Below the pieces are notes generated by a model that was not told the origin of the DNA, searched no databases, and saw only the letters and a list, made by a program, of their open reading frames with translations. Shown piece after piece: positions 1 through 10,390 of a stretch of DNA of 64,000 bases. The position numbers and the translations under genes were made by a program. Source of the DNA: Culex pipiens pallens (lineage: Eukaryota > Arthropoda > Insecta > Diptera > Culicidae). The stretch lies in assembly GCF_016801865.2 (NCBI RefSeq), contig NC_068939.1, positions 86,957,881 through 87,021,880 of the forward strand, given 5' to 3'. Position 1 is the stretch's first letter, and every line of letters begins with the position of its first letter.

Positions 1-1540
1 AATTTCATCGAATTTGGTCGAATCAGTTTCGAGTAAAGGTGGAAACCTTAAAAAAATCTCGATTTTGCTCTGGGCGGGAAGGAGTTAAGTAGCCTCATTA
101 TTTCAAGGAATTTTTTCAACCTTTAATTTTTTTCTGAATCTGCAAATACAAGATCGTTTTTGAGCTTTTTGGGACTCAAAATTGTAGTTTCAATTACGAG
201 TCTTAATTCGTAATTGAAACTACAATTTTGAGTCCCAAAAAGCTCAAAAACGATCTTGTATTTGCAGATTCAGAAAAAAAATTTAAGGTTGAAATAATTA
301 AGACGAACTAAGTGATTTTTCAAAAGTTGTTGCATGCACTTGTTTTTAGATTTTTGTGAAGTAAAAAATAGCAAATATATAATTTCCCAGTATCGGGATT
401 TTTGAATTTTTGAATTTTTTTTCTTGTTCAAGATCAACTGAAAATATTCATTGAAGAAAAATTTACATTTTTCAGGAAAACCCGAATGTTCACAATTGGC
501 GGACCTTAACAAAAATTGAGGCAATCTTTACAAATTGCCGAGTTTTTTCTTCCAAAATATATTCTAATTTTGAGGTTGATGCGAAACACAAAATGACTTA
601 TTGCCATCAATAATGAAATTGCTATGCTTGAGAGAGTATATGGAAATTGAACATTTTGAAAAGGGTTATCCTTATTACAAATAATAAAAAAAAATCTATT
701 TTATTTCTGGGATGTAATCGCTAAGTTTGCTTTATGGTAAATTTTGGAGTCCACATTTATTGGGCTTCTCTCGATTATAGTTATTGGAACGTACGACAAG
801 TTAACATCCAATGTTCTAAACCATTTCAAATTTGTCAAATGATGTTCTGATTAGTTTATAGCATTTTGCTTCGATTTTTATAAGTACAAAATTTCCCGGG
901 ACTCTCGACCAAATTTCCCGGGAATCGAGAGGTCCAAAAATGGTCGATTTCCCGGGAAATTTTTCCCGGGAATTCCCGCTCGTCACCCTCTACTCGGGAG
1001 GCATCGAAAAGCCAATACCTTATCCTACTAACCCAAAAAAATATTAATCACGTGATGCTTGAAGGAGATGCTGTGGATTCAACGGTCTCAAGCGGTATCA
1101 ACAAGTATATAGCGAAAAACTATGTGCTTGATGAGTCTGCAACTTCAACTATCGGACTAACATTCCTCCCTTTCGTTGAACTGCAGGCTTCTTGGGAGGG
1201 CGCCGGTATTGACTAATAAAGTAGGGATCTTCAGAGGTTAAACAGTGAACGGATGGTTGGCTCCCACTGATCATTTTTGATTCATTGTTTAACTTCAGCT
1301 GATCTGTCAATAACGGAGTAGCAGCTCATTGGCAGTCAACCATGCTCATGCCCATGCTCAGGCTCAAACCGGTGCACTTTATCAAAATTTCACTAAAATA
1401 CTTTTTGATTGCAAATTCGATTTTAAATCGAAAAATGAAGTTGAAAAATTTTTGCGTCCGATATTTCGATTTGTTGAAAAAAATCAGTATTGATTAAATA
1501 ATTCATAATTCGGTCAAAGATTTTTTGCTCATTCTGGAAA
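1..1540. other. AT-rich noncoding DNA with a palindrome and CCCGGG motifs
   Basis: No coding region is visible. The stretch holds the palindrome at 116-292, described separately, and a cluster of TTCCCGGGA motifs at about 889-980 (four copies within 90 bp, interleaved with CGAGAG-type words). Such motif clusters are typical of mosquito MITE ends, but I could not find a paired terminus, so no element is called. The rest is AT-rich with no recognised signal. Confidence 0.5.
116..292. repeat. Near-perfect 177-bp palindrome (foldback)
   Basis: The left arm (116-199) and right arm (208-292) are reverse complements over about 84 bp, with only one or two differences near the outer ends, around an 8-base centre (200-207). 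A transcript would form a long, almost fully paired hairpin. The arms are too regular for chance. It is probably a foldback MITE or a fresh inverted duplication. No clear target duplication was found beside it. Confidence 0.85.
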
Positions 1541-2005
1541 TTTCTGAAAATTTGGCATTTGATGTCACCTTAAACATATCAAAAATTAGAAAAAATTAAA
1601 ACAGTTTTTTTTTTGCAAATCAAATTTAAGTGACAAAAAGTGAAACCAAATAATCATAAAAAAATATCGTGTATCATTTTTTTCCGTGTAGTCCATATCC
1701 TACAACTTTGCCGAAGACACCAAATCGATCAAAAAAATCCTTCAAAAGATACAGATTTTCGAATTTTAATAAATCATTTTTGTATGGACAGCTGTCAAAT
1801 TTGTTTGGAAAATTATACGGACAAACTAATGATGCAGAATGGCTTCTTTTGGCATACCGAAAGCACCAAAAAAGTTTCAGCCGGATTAAAAAATACAAAA
1901 CAAAATTTAAAAAAGACCTATTTCGTAGAGAATTGCACTATTACCACCTGCCCGGGTTTGGTTACGTTAAAAAAGTATTTTTTGGAAAATTCATAAACCC
2001 TTAAA
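1540..2005. repeat. Dispersed mosquito repeat, unclassified
   Basis: The stretch has the character of an interspersed repeat. The words around 1703-1760 (TACAACTTTGCCGAAGACAC, then CAAATCGATCAAAAAA) recur in diverged form at about 55640-55700. Short frames of about 110-118 codons here overlap on both strands and look like chance. No terminal repeats were recognised, so the boundaries are approximate. Confidence 0.45.
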
Positions 2006-3200
2006 TCATCACAACAAACCAATCAAATTGAATTGCTCAGCTGCAGAAGCTGCAAAAAACCATCCAATTCATCACTCAACCGAGCTGCTACTCGCCAATC
2101 ACTGTTCACTCTAATGAGCTACAAATTTCCAACCATCAACTGCAAAATAGTTACGCAAGAGAACGCCATCGTCGAGAGACCCCAAATCAGCAGCTCAGCA
2201 TCGCTTCAAACTGCACAACCCCAAAGTCCGGCTCGGTGAGTTTGCCAAAAAAAAACTTCAAAAACCCCAAAGCAGAAAATCCATTCCTCACACAGACGCA
2301 CACAAGATTAATGATATCTCCGAAGTTCATTAGCCCTTCCCTCTTATCGAAGCCGTGGCATCAGCACTCAATTGATTATCTGCCGTTCATTTTTCACACT
2401 TTTTCACCCTCGTTTCCTAGAGAGCCGCCGTCACTACACAAACACATCGCCCCTCACCCCTCAAATTTGAAGAAAGAAACGAACGAACAAAATCACAGTG
2501 CAACGAACGAACTTCGAACCACATCGCTCGAGAGCCGCATCGCGATGAAAATTCCGTCTACGAAAGGAGAAACGAAAATCAAACAAAATAGTCATCAAGT
2601 ACGATCGGATCTTGCTTTCCTTCGCCCGCACACTCCCAGAACCTTCTCCGTCCCTTATTCCGAGAACTAATCTACATCTCTTCGAACTCGCCTCGCCACT
2701 CGTGTGTGTGAGTGCCTCACTCGCGCGCGATTCAATCATGATGTTCAATATCTTCTCAAATTCGATCCATTTCGGCCTCATCTTCGAGCTCTTCTTTTCA
2801 ATAGACCTTCACTTCCTCGCCGGCGGCAGTGCTGTAGGTCTTGGCTTAATTTCTTCCTCACCCACACCACAAACAACCATTCACACAGACACTCACACAC
2901 AAATTTTGGCCATGCTTCATTATGTTCCACACTCTCTGGCCATAGTGAATTCGGCTGAATCGCTTGAATCGCTGTGACGCTCTTTCCCTTTTTTCAGTTT
3001 TGTCTTCTTTTGAGGAGGCTGAAAGGCTTCCAAAAAGCGTGCAATTGCTGATGCTGTTGAGAGTGAGGAGAGTTCAATCGACAAAACGACGACGACGTTC
3101 AGCTCGGAGCAAATATTTGGAAATTTAATACCAAATTTAGCCGCATCAGCTGAGGGAGTGTGCGTGGTGATGCTCGAGCGTGTGAGGGTGCTGCTTGAAG
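2006..3200. other. Unique CA/TC-rich noncoding DNA, possible 5' exon
   Basis: Base composition rises above the AT-rich surroundings. A good splice-donor match lies at 2236 (TCG followed by GTGAGT), at the end of a short open frame beginning at 2033. That would fit a 5' untranslated or short coding exon of an unseen gene, but the frame resembles no protein I know. Overlapping open frames on both strands (2461-2977) are not convincing. Repeated CACACA and TCACTC words occur at 2701-2930. Confidence 0.25.
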
Positions 3201-4070
3201 GCTAAGTGGTTGATTTTTCCTTCTCTTCACGTTTGTGACACGTGTTTTGTGTGTGCGGCTTTTCCGCTTTGGGTTTGCATGTGAATGTGAGAAATATTGA
3301 GGAAGGAAAATTCTGGAAATTCGCTGTCAGTAAGGAAGACATGAGATATTTTTGTTTATTCTTAACATAATTTTCTAAAAAAAAAAACGTTAAAATTCTT
3401 ATTTTTCTAACATGTTTTCGAAATTGGCATTTTAGGAAATTTTGACTCACGAGATGATGTTCACAGATCCACCAATTTCGGTTTCGATATTGATTTTTTT
3501 TTTTATTTTGAGGTCGTAGATGGTTTCAATTACTTTTAGCGAAATAACTGTCAATGACAGTTCTGGATAAAGTACTGGATTTGAATGCGCAAAATACTAC
3601 AAAAACGAAAAATAAACAAGCAAAATGCAAATCAAATAATAAAAACAGAAAACATGCTTAACATACTTTAGTAAAGCTGTTCAAGATGTCCTCCCAAACA
3701 CTGGAAAGTAGTTACTTTTACTTAGCATAAAATATTTTAAATTGGCCGTCAAACAAATTTGGATGTATTTGTTAAGTTTATATAGGTCATAAAATTAGTT
3801 GAAAATGTAATTGTACTTTTTTGTTTTTGAGATTTTCGATCAATCACAGCCAAATGAGTTTAAGACTACATACGTTTATTATTCATAAATTTTATTTTGC
3901 TAAGACTGGAAAAGCTTAAAAGAGTCTCTAAAAATATCAAAGAAAATGACATTGGGTCAATGTTAATTGGATTAGAATTTTAGATTCCAATGTTTTATAT
4001 TTGTTTTGTTTGTTTATTTGTTTATCGAAAAAAAAATAATAATCGTCAGTATAAAATTAGAGTACTAAAA
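3201..4070. other. AT-rich noncoding DNA
   Basis: No coding frame, RNA gene or repeat boundary was recognised. The sequence is AT-rich with several homopolymer runs. Confidence 0.5.
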
Positions 4071-4172
4071 AAATTTCAGCGATGACCTATAGATGTTATG
4101 GTACCATAAGTTGCGTCTTTCAATTACGAAAATTTTGGTACCCAAACATCTATAGGTCATCGTTGAAATTTT
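4071..4172. repeat. Short inverted-repeat (foldback) element
   Basis: The left arm starting at 4071 (AAATTTCAGCGATGACCTAT...) pairs with the right arm ending at 4172. About 27 bases match almost perfectly, and weaker pairing continues through the GGTACC words on both sides of the loop. The arms hold CTATAGATG and CATCTATAG. This is probably a small foldback MITE. Confidence 0.75.
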
Positions 4173-5090
4173 AAAGTTATCGCAGTTTTAGTGAAGTGAA
4201 GTTAATATTTTGCCGATTTCGTCATTTTCCGATTTTTGTGCGCGGCGCGTCGAAAAACACGGATTTTATTTTCAAAAAATTATATCTCGGAATCCTGTTA
4301 ATGAACTCCTCCCATTTTTTAGTATGTTACGTAAAAATGTCCGGGGAATCCGATAAAAATATTTCCAGAAATAGGCTGTTTTGTCCAGACACCGTCAAAA
4401 CGGCATTTTAAAGTTTCATACGCACTGTTCATATGTTAGGCTAGATTTTCAAATTTCTTACTATTTTACTTTAAAAGGCTAACTTATCACCTTTCATTTG
4501 CGTATAAGACAGTTGAAATCGGTTAAAATGGCGAAGAATTATGATTTTTCGAAAAAAGTTCTTTTTGCGAGAATCGACGAAAATGGCCATTTTTCAGACC
4601 CCCCTATCACGGCATAGGTCACCCTAATGGCCAAACAAAAAAAAAATACGGGTCTAATTATTTCGGCCAGGGAACCCCCAGAAAAATTTTGAACCCGATC
4701 CGAGCACTTTTGTTTTTTTCCATGCTGTTTTCGTGGGGAATTGCTGTATATATATATATTTTTTTTTAATTTCGGGAAAACCAGGACAAAACATACAATA
4801 ATGTTGTTATTCGGAAATTCTCGGTTTCTTCAAAATCCCGGGATGGACGCACTAGTTATGCTCAATGTTTATTTTCAAATTTTCATGAGAAATGTTAAGG
4901 AGCAAGTCTTTTAAATTTGATGAACTTAATGATGTAAAATGCTTTCCTAATATAAAGAAAAGAATTCATTTGTACTCCATTTCCCTATACAATTTTTAAG
5001 AACAAGAAAGAAGAACAAATTGCGCACATTTTTAAATATCCATAATATTTTTCTAGTTTCCAGTTAAAAAAATCATTGCAATAATAGTAG
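4173..5090. other. AT-rich noncoding DNA, probably old dispersed repeats
   Basis: No gene is visible. The tone of the text around 4196-4740 (long A/T runs, repeated TTTTCGAAAA and GGCCATTTTTC words) suggests decayed interspersed repeats. A short TA run lies at 4747-4760. Confidence 0.4.
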
Positions 5091-5520
5091 TTTATGCAAC
5101 AAGTTGCAAAAAGAGGATTTTTTTCAGCACGAGTCGTACATTTATCCAACGAGGTTCACCGAGTTGGATAAATACGACGAGTGCTGAAAAAATCAAGTTT
5201 TGCAACGAGTTCCATACAACATTTTTTGCAATTTCGAAAAACACTTATTGAGTGAAATTTTAAGACGAATTTTCATGTATTTTGTTAATAAATCGTTTAA
5301 ATCAAAAAAAAAAGTGGAAAAGTGTTACTTTTCGAAACAAGTGCTGAAAAGTTCAACTTTTCAGCACCCATTTCAGTGCTGAAAAGTAGAACTTTTCAGC
5401 ATTTATTTTGAAAAGTGTTGCTATTCGATTCTGTTATTTTTGATACAGAAAAGTAGGCTTTTTCGTCGTTCAAGAATGACAGGAAAAGTAAGTAGTTTCA
5501 CGACGGAATTGCAAAAAATA
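5091..5520 (+). repeat. Dispersed repeat family R-A, copy 1 (with internal hairpin)
   Basis: This unit of about 430 bp begins TTTATGCAACAAGTTGCAAAA and ends near GGAATTGCAAAAAATA. The same beginning, middle (CTTTTCAGCACCCATTTCAG) and end (AAGAATGACAGGAAAAGTAA) recur in the same order at 29953-30320, and a weaker relative lies near 41285-41530. Inside, 5116-5153 and 5159-5195 are complementary arms around TTCACC. The nature of the family is unknown; a nonautonomous DNA element is the simplest guess. Confidence 0.75.
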
Positions 5521-5627
5521 AATTATCTGAATATTTGTGAAAGTTTTAGGATACACTTTTTTTCTTTTCCGTAAAATTATTTTTTTATTTAAGAAAAAAA
5601 TCAATGTTTCAAAATACAAATTAAACT

Positions 5628-5956
5628 CAAAAGATTCATTAGATTCATAAGATTCAAAAGATTCAAAAGATTCAAAAGATTCAAAAGATTCAAAAGATTC
5701 AAAAGATTCAAAAGATTCAAAAGATTCAAAAGATTCAAAAGATTCAAAAGATTCAAAAGATTCAAAAGATTCAAAAGATTCAAAAGATTCAAAAGATTCA
5801 AAAGATTCAAAAGATTCAAAAGATTCAAAAGATTCAAAAGATTCAAAAGATTCAAAAGATTCAAAAGATTCAAAAGATTCAAAAGATTCAAAAGATTCAA
5901 AAGATTCAAAAGATTCAAAAGATTCAAAAGATTCAAAAGATTCAAAAGATTAAAAG
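5628..5956 (+). repeat. 9-bp satellite (ATTCAAAAG)n, about 33 units
   Basis: A tandem array of the 9-mer ATTCAAAAG, perfect from 5651 to about 5950 with a few degenerate units before it. Because the period is a multiple of three, the minus strand reads as an open Leu-Leu-Asn repeat. That is a by-product and not a leucine-rich protein. The same unit occurs in the opposite orientation at 8706-9040. Confidence 0.97.
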
Positions 5957-6175
5957 AATTATACCTTTTGAATTTGAAGATTAAAAAATTCGTAATATTC
6001 GTAAGATTGAAAGGTTTTAAACTTTTTAAATGGATTAAATTATTAAGGGATTGCATGCATGTAAATCGGCAATAATGTCAAGGGTATGAAAACACACTCT
6101 GTTTTCAAGGCATTATTTCATAGATTTTCATTAACAAAACATTAACAAAATAAATTTCAAGATGTTTGGTTGTAT

Positions 6176-6579
6176 GTGTGGCAGTGCGTGGCCGAACGGT
6201 AACGCTGTCCGCTTTGTAAGCGGATGATTCCGGGTTCGATTCCCATTTGCTCCAACCTTCCATCGGATGAGGAAGTAAAATGTCGGTCCCGGCCTTGGTT
6301 GTTGTTAGGCCGTTAAGTCATTCCAGGTGTAGAAGTCTTCTCCATGCCATAAGTACAAACAACACACCAAACCAAGCCTACTCCGGTGGATTCGCCGGCG
6401 GCGGTTGGACTCGCAATCCAAAGGTCGTCAGTTCAAACACTGGGGTGGAAGGTTCCTTGGAGTAGAAAGAGGTTTGGGTGCTCTCCCCATTCAAGCCTTC
6501 GGACTCCTAGGTTCAAGCAGAAACTTGCAATAGAGACCACAAAAGACCTGGGGGTCGTTAATGTGGATGGTTTGATTTT
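6176..6579 (+). mobile_element. tRNA-derived SINE-like retroposon with 15-bp target duplication
   Basis: A 404-bp insertion flanked by the perfect direct repeat GATGTTTGGTTGTAT at 6161-6175 and 6580-6594. The 5' end is tRNA-like: a pol III A box (TGGCCGAACGGT, 6189-6200) and B box (GGTTCGATTCC, 6233-6243), with a possible anticodon stem-loop between them. The acceptor stem does not pair, so this is not a functional tRNA gene. A second tRNA-like segment (about 6384-6460, including an anticodon-stem-like TTGGA/TCCAA pair) makes the element look dimeric. The 3' end has a short TTGAT-type tail. A dimeric tRNA-like SINE is known from Culex; whether this belongs to it is unchecked. Confidence 0.85.
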
Positions 6580-6594
6580 GATGTTTGGTTGTAT

Positions 6595-8705
6595 CATTGC
6601 AGAGATATATTTATTTGAAGTTAGCAGTTTCAAAAAACAAATGCCATGAAATCTCATCACTGTTTTGACCAAATCGGCTCAAAATGTTGGTGAAGTATTT
6701 GTATTTTGTGGCAAAGTATTTAAAATATCCAAAGGATTTATAAAAACTTAAGCGTTTCAAAAGACTCAGAAGAATTCAATATTTTTAAAAGTAGATTTAG
6801 AAGCATAAACCATTTAAACATTTTTGAGCTATTTAATGCTTGGAAACAAAAAACACACCAGAATAATCCTAATCCACCCTTTTTCCCGCAACATTAATCA
6901 AGTACCCGTTGCCAATTACTCTCACCAGACCGACACCTAGTCGACCTCGAGACGGTTGCGGGGATTTATTTCAATTACTCCTTTTGCCTCCCTAACAGTC
7001 AAACATCACTCAACTTTAGGGGGAAAACTCGTGAATGAGCTTGCTAATTGCCCGGTCGGTGTAATTGAAATTAATTAATCTTTTCCACATTGTGTCGAAT
7101 CAGTGCTCGTGCGCTCTCTTCAAATGAGAGACTCGTATGATGGTCGTGATTGGCATTTCGGGGACCTCATCGGGACTGAAACTCCGGGATATTTCCCCCT
7201 TATGCATTTGAGTAGCTATTGCCACTTCTCGATGTTCGCCGATGAATGCCAGCATTTAATTCGAGCTCAAGTCCTAAAGCCCTTTCTGAAGAGTGCGTTA
7301 ATTGATGATGTTGTATGATTTATTGGTTGTGGGGATTTTGACAAAGTAGTCTTTCGATGGTGTTCCGTGAATATCGAACTCACGAATGAATATTGTATGT
7401 GGGATTACATTGGATTTGCAGATTTAGATTATACCAGATTAGACTGATCATAATTTACTACAGTTTAACAACTATGTGAGGTATACGAGCAATTTAAATT
7501 AGTTTTTAGAGTAAAATTTAAAACAGTAAGTCAAGATACCACGGTAACAGGAGTAAAAAGAAACTTAAACCTCCGATCTTAAACGTAGCAAACAAACGGT
7601 AAAATACTCAATTTTAAGCGAATTTCCAATTTGAAACGCCCAACTATCGCTTGGATTGTTTAACAAGCCTCGGGTTTATGATGTACACCGAGATGGGAGC
7701 TTGGAGCAACTTTCCCCTCTTGGGCAACCGTGTGGACGAGCCTCATCCCGGGATCTGGGACCGGTTTCGTCAAGGTTTTGGGGGATTTTTTTTTTCGTAG
7801 GAAGAGTGAATTATGAAAGCCAAACAACCGCCACGAGGAAACATTTCGGTGGTCGTAAGATTTTCTTTATTTCAAATTTTTCTTGAGTTGTTGCACGCTT
7901 CATTCACACAAATCACTTTGGACGAGAAGAGAAAATATTCCTCCGAAATAATCTTCAAAGTAATGGAAACGCCATTAGACTCTCTACGCACAGGGCTCTG
8001 AAACATAATCTGTGTACGCGAGCGGGCATAAAACGTAAAGCGGCTTTGGAGGAAGATTTTTTTCGTGTGTGGCAGGAGGGGAAAAGTAAAAAGCCATTCA
8101 TGAAATTGAATTGAAGAACTTTGGACAGGAAAATGAAGCCTCTATGGCAGCAGTCGTCGCAGTTCACGGAAAAACTTTATTACGATTACGAGTGTGGAAT
8201 GTCTTTTTTTTAAGAGGGGTTGAGTGTGGGGCTTTCCCTACCTCCCAAAGTAACTCGATACCCTTTCAAACTTAATCCCGTCAACGGTTTTGAAAAGCCG
8301 GCTTTAAATGTGCCGTTCCGAGATTGAAGGTGTGAAATATCGAACGCATGTAGATTTTTTATATGTTTTCCATCGATTTTGTGCAGCGGCAGCTGCATTT
8401 GTCAAGGGAGGGAAACGGTTTAGAGGAGGATTTAGAGGCGATTTATTTTTATTTTTATGTTTACTACTTGCCTGTCTCGGGTTTGCTGTTTGTTGGGGCA
8501 AATTTATACACCGGGAGGGATTTGGAAATGGGGAACAAAGTGCGTGTTTTATATCCCCGTGAATGGTTCAATAAATTCGATTCTAGGTCGAACTCGAATT
8601 AGTATGAATCGTTTGAATAGTGTAAACTGGCTGTTTTTTTATTTTCAAGAGATTTCAAAAAAACTACGTAAATCTTTAAATCTTTGAACCATTGAAAATT
8701 AAATC
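6595..8705. other. Unique noncoding DNA between the inverted satellites
   Basis: No coding region was recognised. Sequence complexity is higher than in the AT-rich repeats, and short overlapping frames on both strands (7103-7318, 7656-8167, 8304-8602) show no recognisable protein. It may be intronic or intergenic host DNA. Confidence 0.4.
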
Positions 8706-9040
8706 ATTGAATCTTTGAATCTTTTGAATCTTTTGAATCTTTTGAATCTCTAGAATCTTTTGAATCTTTTGAATCTTTTGAATCTTTTGAATCTTTTGAA
8801 TCTTTTGAATCTTTTGAATCTTTTGAATCTTTTAAATCTTTTGAATCTTTTGAATCTTTTGAATCTTTTAAATCTTTTGAATCTTTTGAATCTTTTGAAT
8901 CTTTTGAATCTTTTGAATCTTTTGAATCTTTTGAATCTTTTGAATCTTTTGAATCTTTTGAATCTTTTGAATCTTTTGAATCTTTTGAATCTTTTGAATC
9001 TTTTGAATCTTTTGAATCTTTTAAATCTTTTGAATCTCTT
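8706..9040 (-). repeat. 9-bp satellite, inverse orientation (TTTTGAATC)n
   Basis: About 37 units of TTTTGAATC, the reverse complement of the unit at 5628-5956. Sporadic TTTTAAATC variants appear (for example near 8830, 8868 and 9020). The open Met-Asn-Leu-Leu repeat frame on the plus strand is an artefact of the 9-bp period. Confidence 0.97.
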
Positions 9041-9563
9041 GTAGTTTTTGAATCAAATAAAATTAATGATTTTTTTAAGCCTTTTAATCATTTGAATCTC
9101 TTGATTAATGATTTTTGATTTTTTTTTCTCAAAAAAAAATATAATTTTACAAAAAAGAAAAAAAGGTTAGCGTAAAATTTCTAAAAATAAAAAAGTTCTC
9201 GTTCTAAAATTTTCTCCTGAAAATGTTGTTACAAATGAACACTTTTTTTTATATAAAAAAGCAGTTTACATCATTTAGCTTTTCATTTTAAAACTATCCC
9301 GATTGTTACATTTTGATTGACAGATATTTAGAAGATCCTTTAAATTTTACATGAAAATTTGGATAAAAACATAGAAACACACTAAATCGGATACAGAATG
9401 AACTAATAATAATTTAGGATAAGTTAATCTACAAAAAAAAAAGTTTTATGGAATATTAGTACTTTATACCAGTTATGATTATTATTTATTTCTTCATTAA
9501 TTTATGTGTATGTATTGAAAAAATGCGTGAAATAAATTTTGCAATATTTTATGAAATTCTGTG
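9041..9563. other. AT-rich noncoding DNA
   Basis: Very AT-rich sequence with no gene, RNA or repeat boundary recognised. Confidence 0.5.
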
Positions 9564-9780
9564 TAATATTACACCCTGAAATATGTTGCCCATCAGTATG
9601 GGAAACCTACTTGACCGAAATGTTAAGCTCACATATACGTTTATCCTTTCCATTTTTCATCGGTCTGGTGACCGAGCGGGCTAATGCGCCTGTCCTTACT
9701 GTAGGTGCTGGGTTTGAGTCCCGTCGGTTGCCACTTTTTTTTTGTGTTTACAAAAATTGTACTTGCAGCGTGTAATATTA
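9564..9780 (+). mobile_element. Short TIR-bounded element with pol III boxes
   Basis: The ends form a 15-bp inverted repeat with one mismatch: TAATATTACACCCTG at 9564-9578 against the complement of 9766-9780. An 11-bp direct repeat, GTGTAATATTA (9561-9571 and 9770-9780), overlaps the ends, so the target duplication and the TIR cannot be separated by eye. Inside are an A box (TGACCGAGCGGG, 9669-9680), a B box (GGTTTGAGTCC, 9711-9721) and a run of nine T (about 9735-9743) that could end pol III transcription. The cloverleaf does not close at the acceptor stem, so it is not a normal tRNA gene. It could be a SINE with a palindromic target duplication or a MITE that has captured a tRNA-like core. 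Confidence 0.65.
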
Positions 9781-9909
9781 AGTGTCTTTTTTGACGAAGG
9801 TGATGTGCATGCTTTTGCATGCGATTTTACCATTGGATTATTTGCTGTGAACATGTTCAATAAAACAATTCTTTTTAAATTATAAGAATTTCACTTTTGT
9901 AGCAAATAA

Positions 9910-10387
9910 GGCCGTTGCAAATTTTTTTTGAAGTTTATGTCCCTCGACTCTGGTCGGGGTCGAAGGGGAGATGGGGGGTCAAAAAATAAAAAAATATAAA
10001 AATTGAAATTACAAGCCATTTTGGACAAGCCAACATTTGGATGAAAGAAGTGTTTTAAAATGCATTTTACACCTGCCCAGTTGTTTTGCAATCATTAGTG
10101 TTCAAAATATGAAAGTGTTGAAGAGATTTTTTTTCGCCGAAATTTTTTTTTGTGGTGCTGTACATTGGATTTTCACAAAAATTGAAAATAGGTTTGATCG
10201 ATCCCAGACATGCTAAATATGATGTTGAATGCAGGAAAATGTATTTCTAATTGTTTTCAGTTGGTTAGACTGCTATTTCCTTTGAAATTTTGAAGTTTTT
10301 TTAAAAAATATTTTTTTTGCCCCCTGATTTTTCGGACCGATTTTGAAGGGGGGACGACATTAACTTTGAAAAATATTTGCAACGGCC
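9910..10387. mobile_element. Tourist-like (PIF/Harbinger-type) MITE, copy 1
   Basis: The 478-bp element begins GGCCGTTGCAAAT and ends in the complement, ATTTGCAACGGCC. It is flanked by TAA at 9907-9909 and 10388-10390. A 3-bp TAA/TTA duplication with GGCC-type termini is the signature of PIF/Harbinger MITEs. The inverted similarity continues inward (AAGTTTATGTC against GACGACATTAACTT). It encodes nothing. Relatives in the window lie at 34600-34710, 38312-38556, 40955-41170 and 41754-42145. Confidence 0.85.
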
Positions 10388-10390
10388 TAA

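Noticed and set aside
2236..2241. Certain splice donor of a host exon
   Set aside because: GTGAGT fits the consensus, but no acceptor, coding homology or downstream exon could be linked to it. Left as a low-confidence remark.
5601..6056. Leu-Leu-Asn repeat protein (and its counterpart at 8760-9044)
   Set aside because: A direct translation of a 9-bp satellite. There is no start context or non-repeat domain.
6181..6256. Functional tRNA gene (possible Thr anticodon TGT)
   Set aside because: The acceptor arms do not pair, the T arm is imperfect, and a 15-bp target duplication shows that it is the head of a retroposed element.
9660..9743. Functional tRNA gene with oligo-T terminator
   Set aside because: No acceptor stem can be formed and the anticodon arm is poor. 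The A and B boxes sit inside a TIR-bounded unit.
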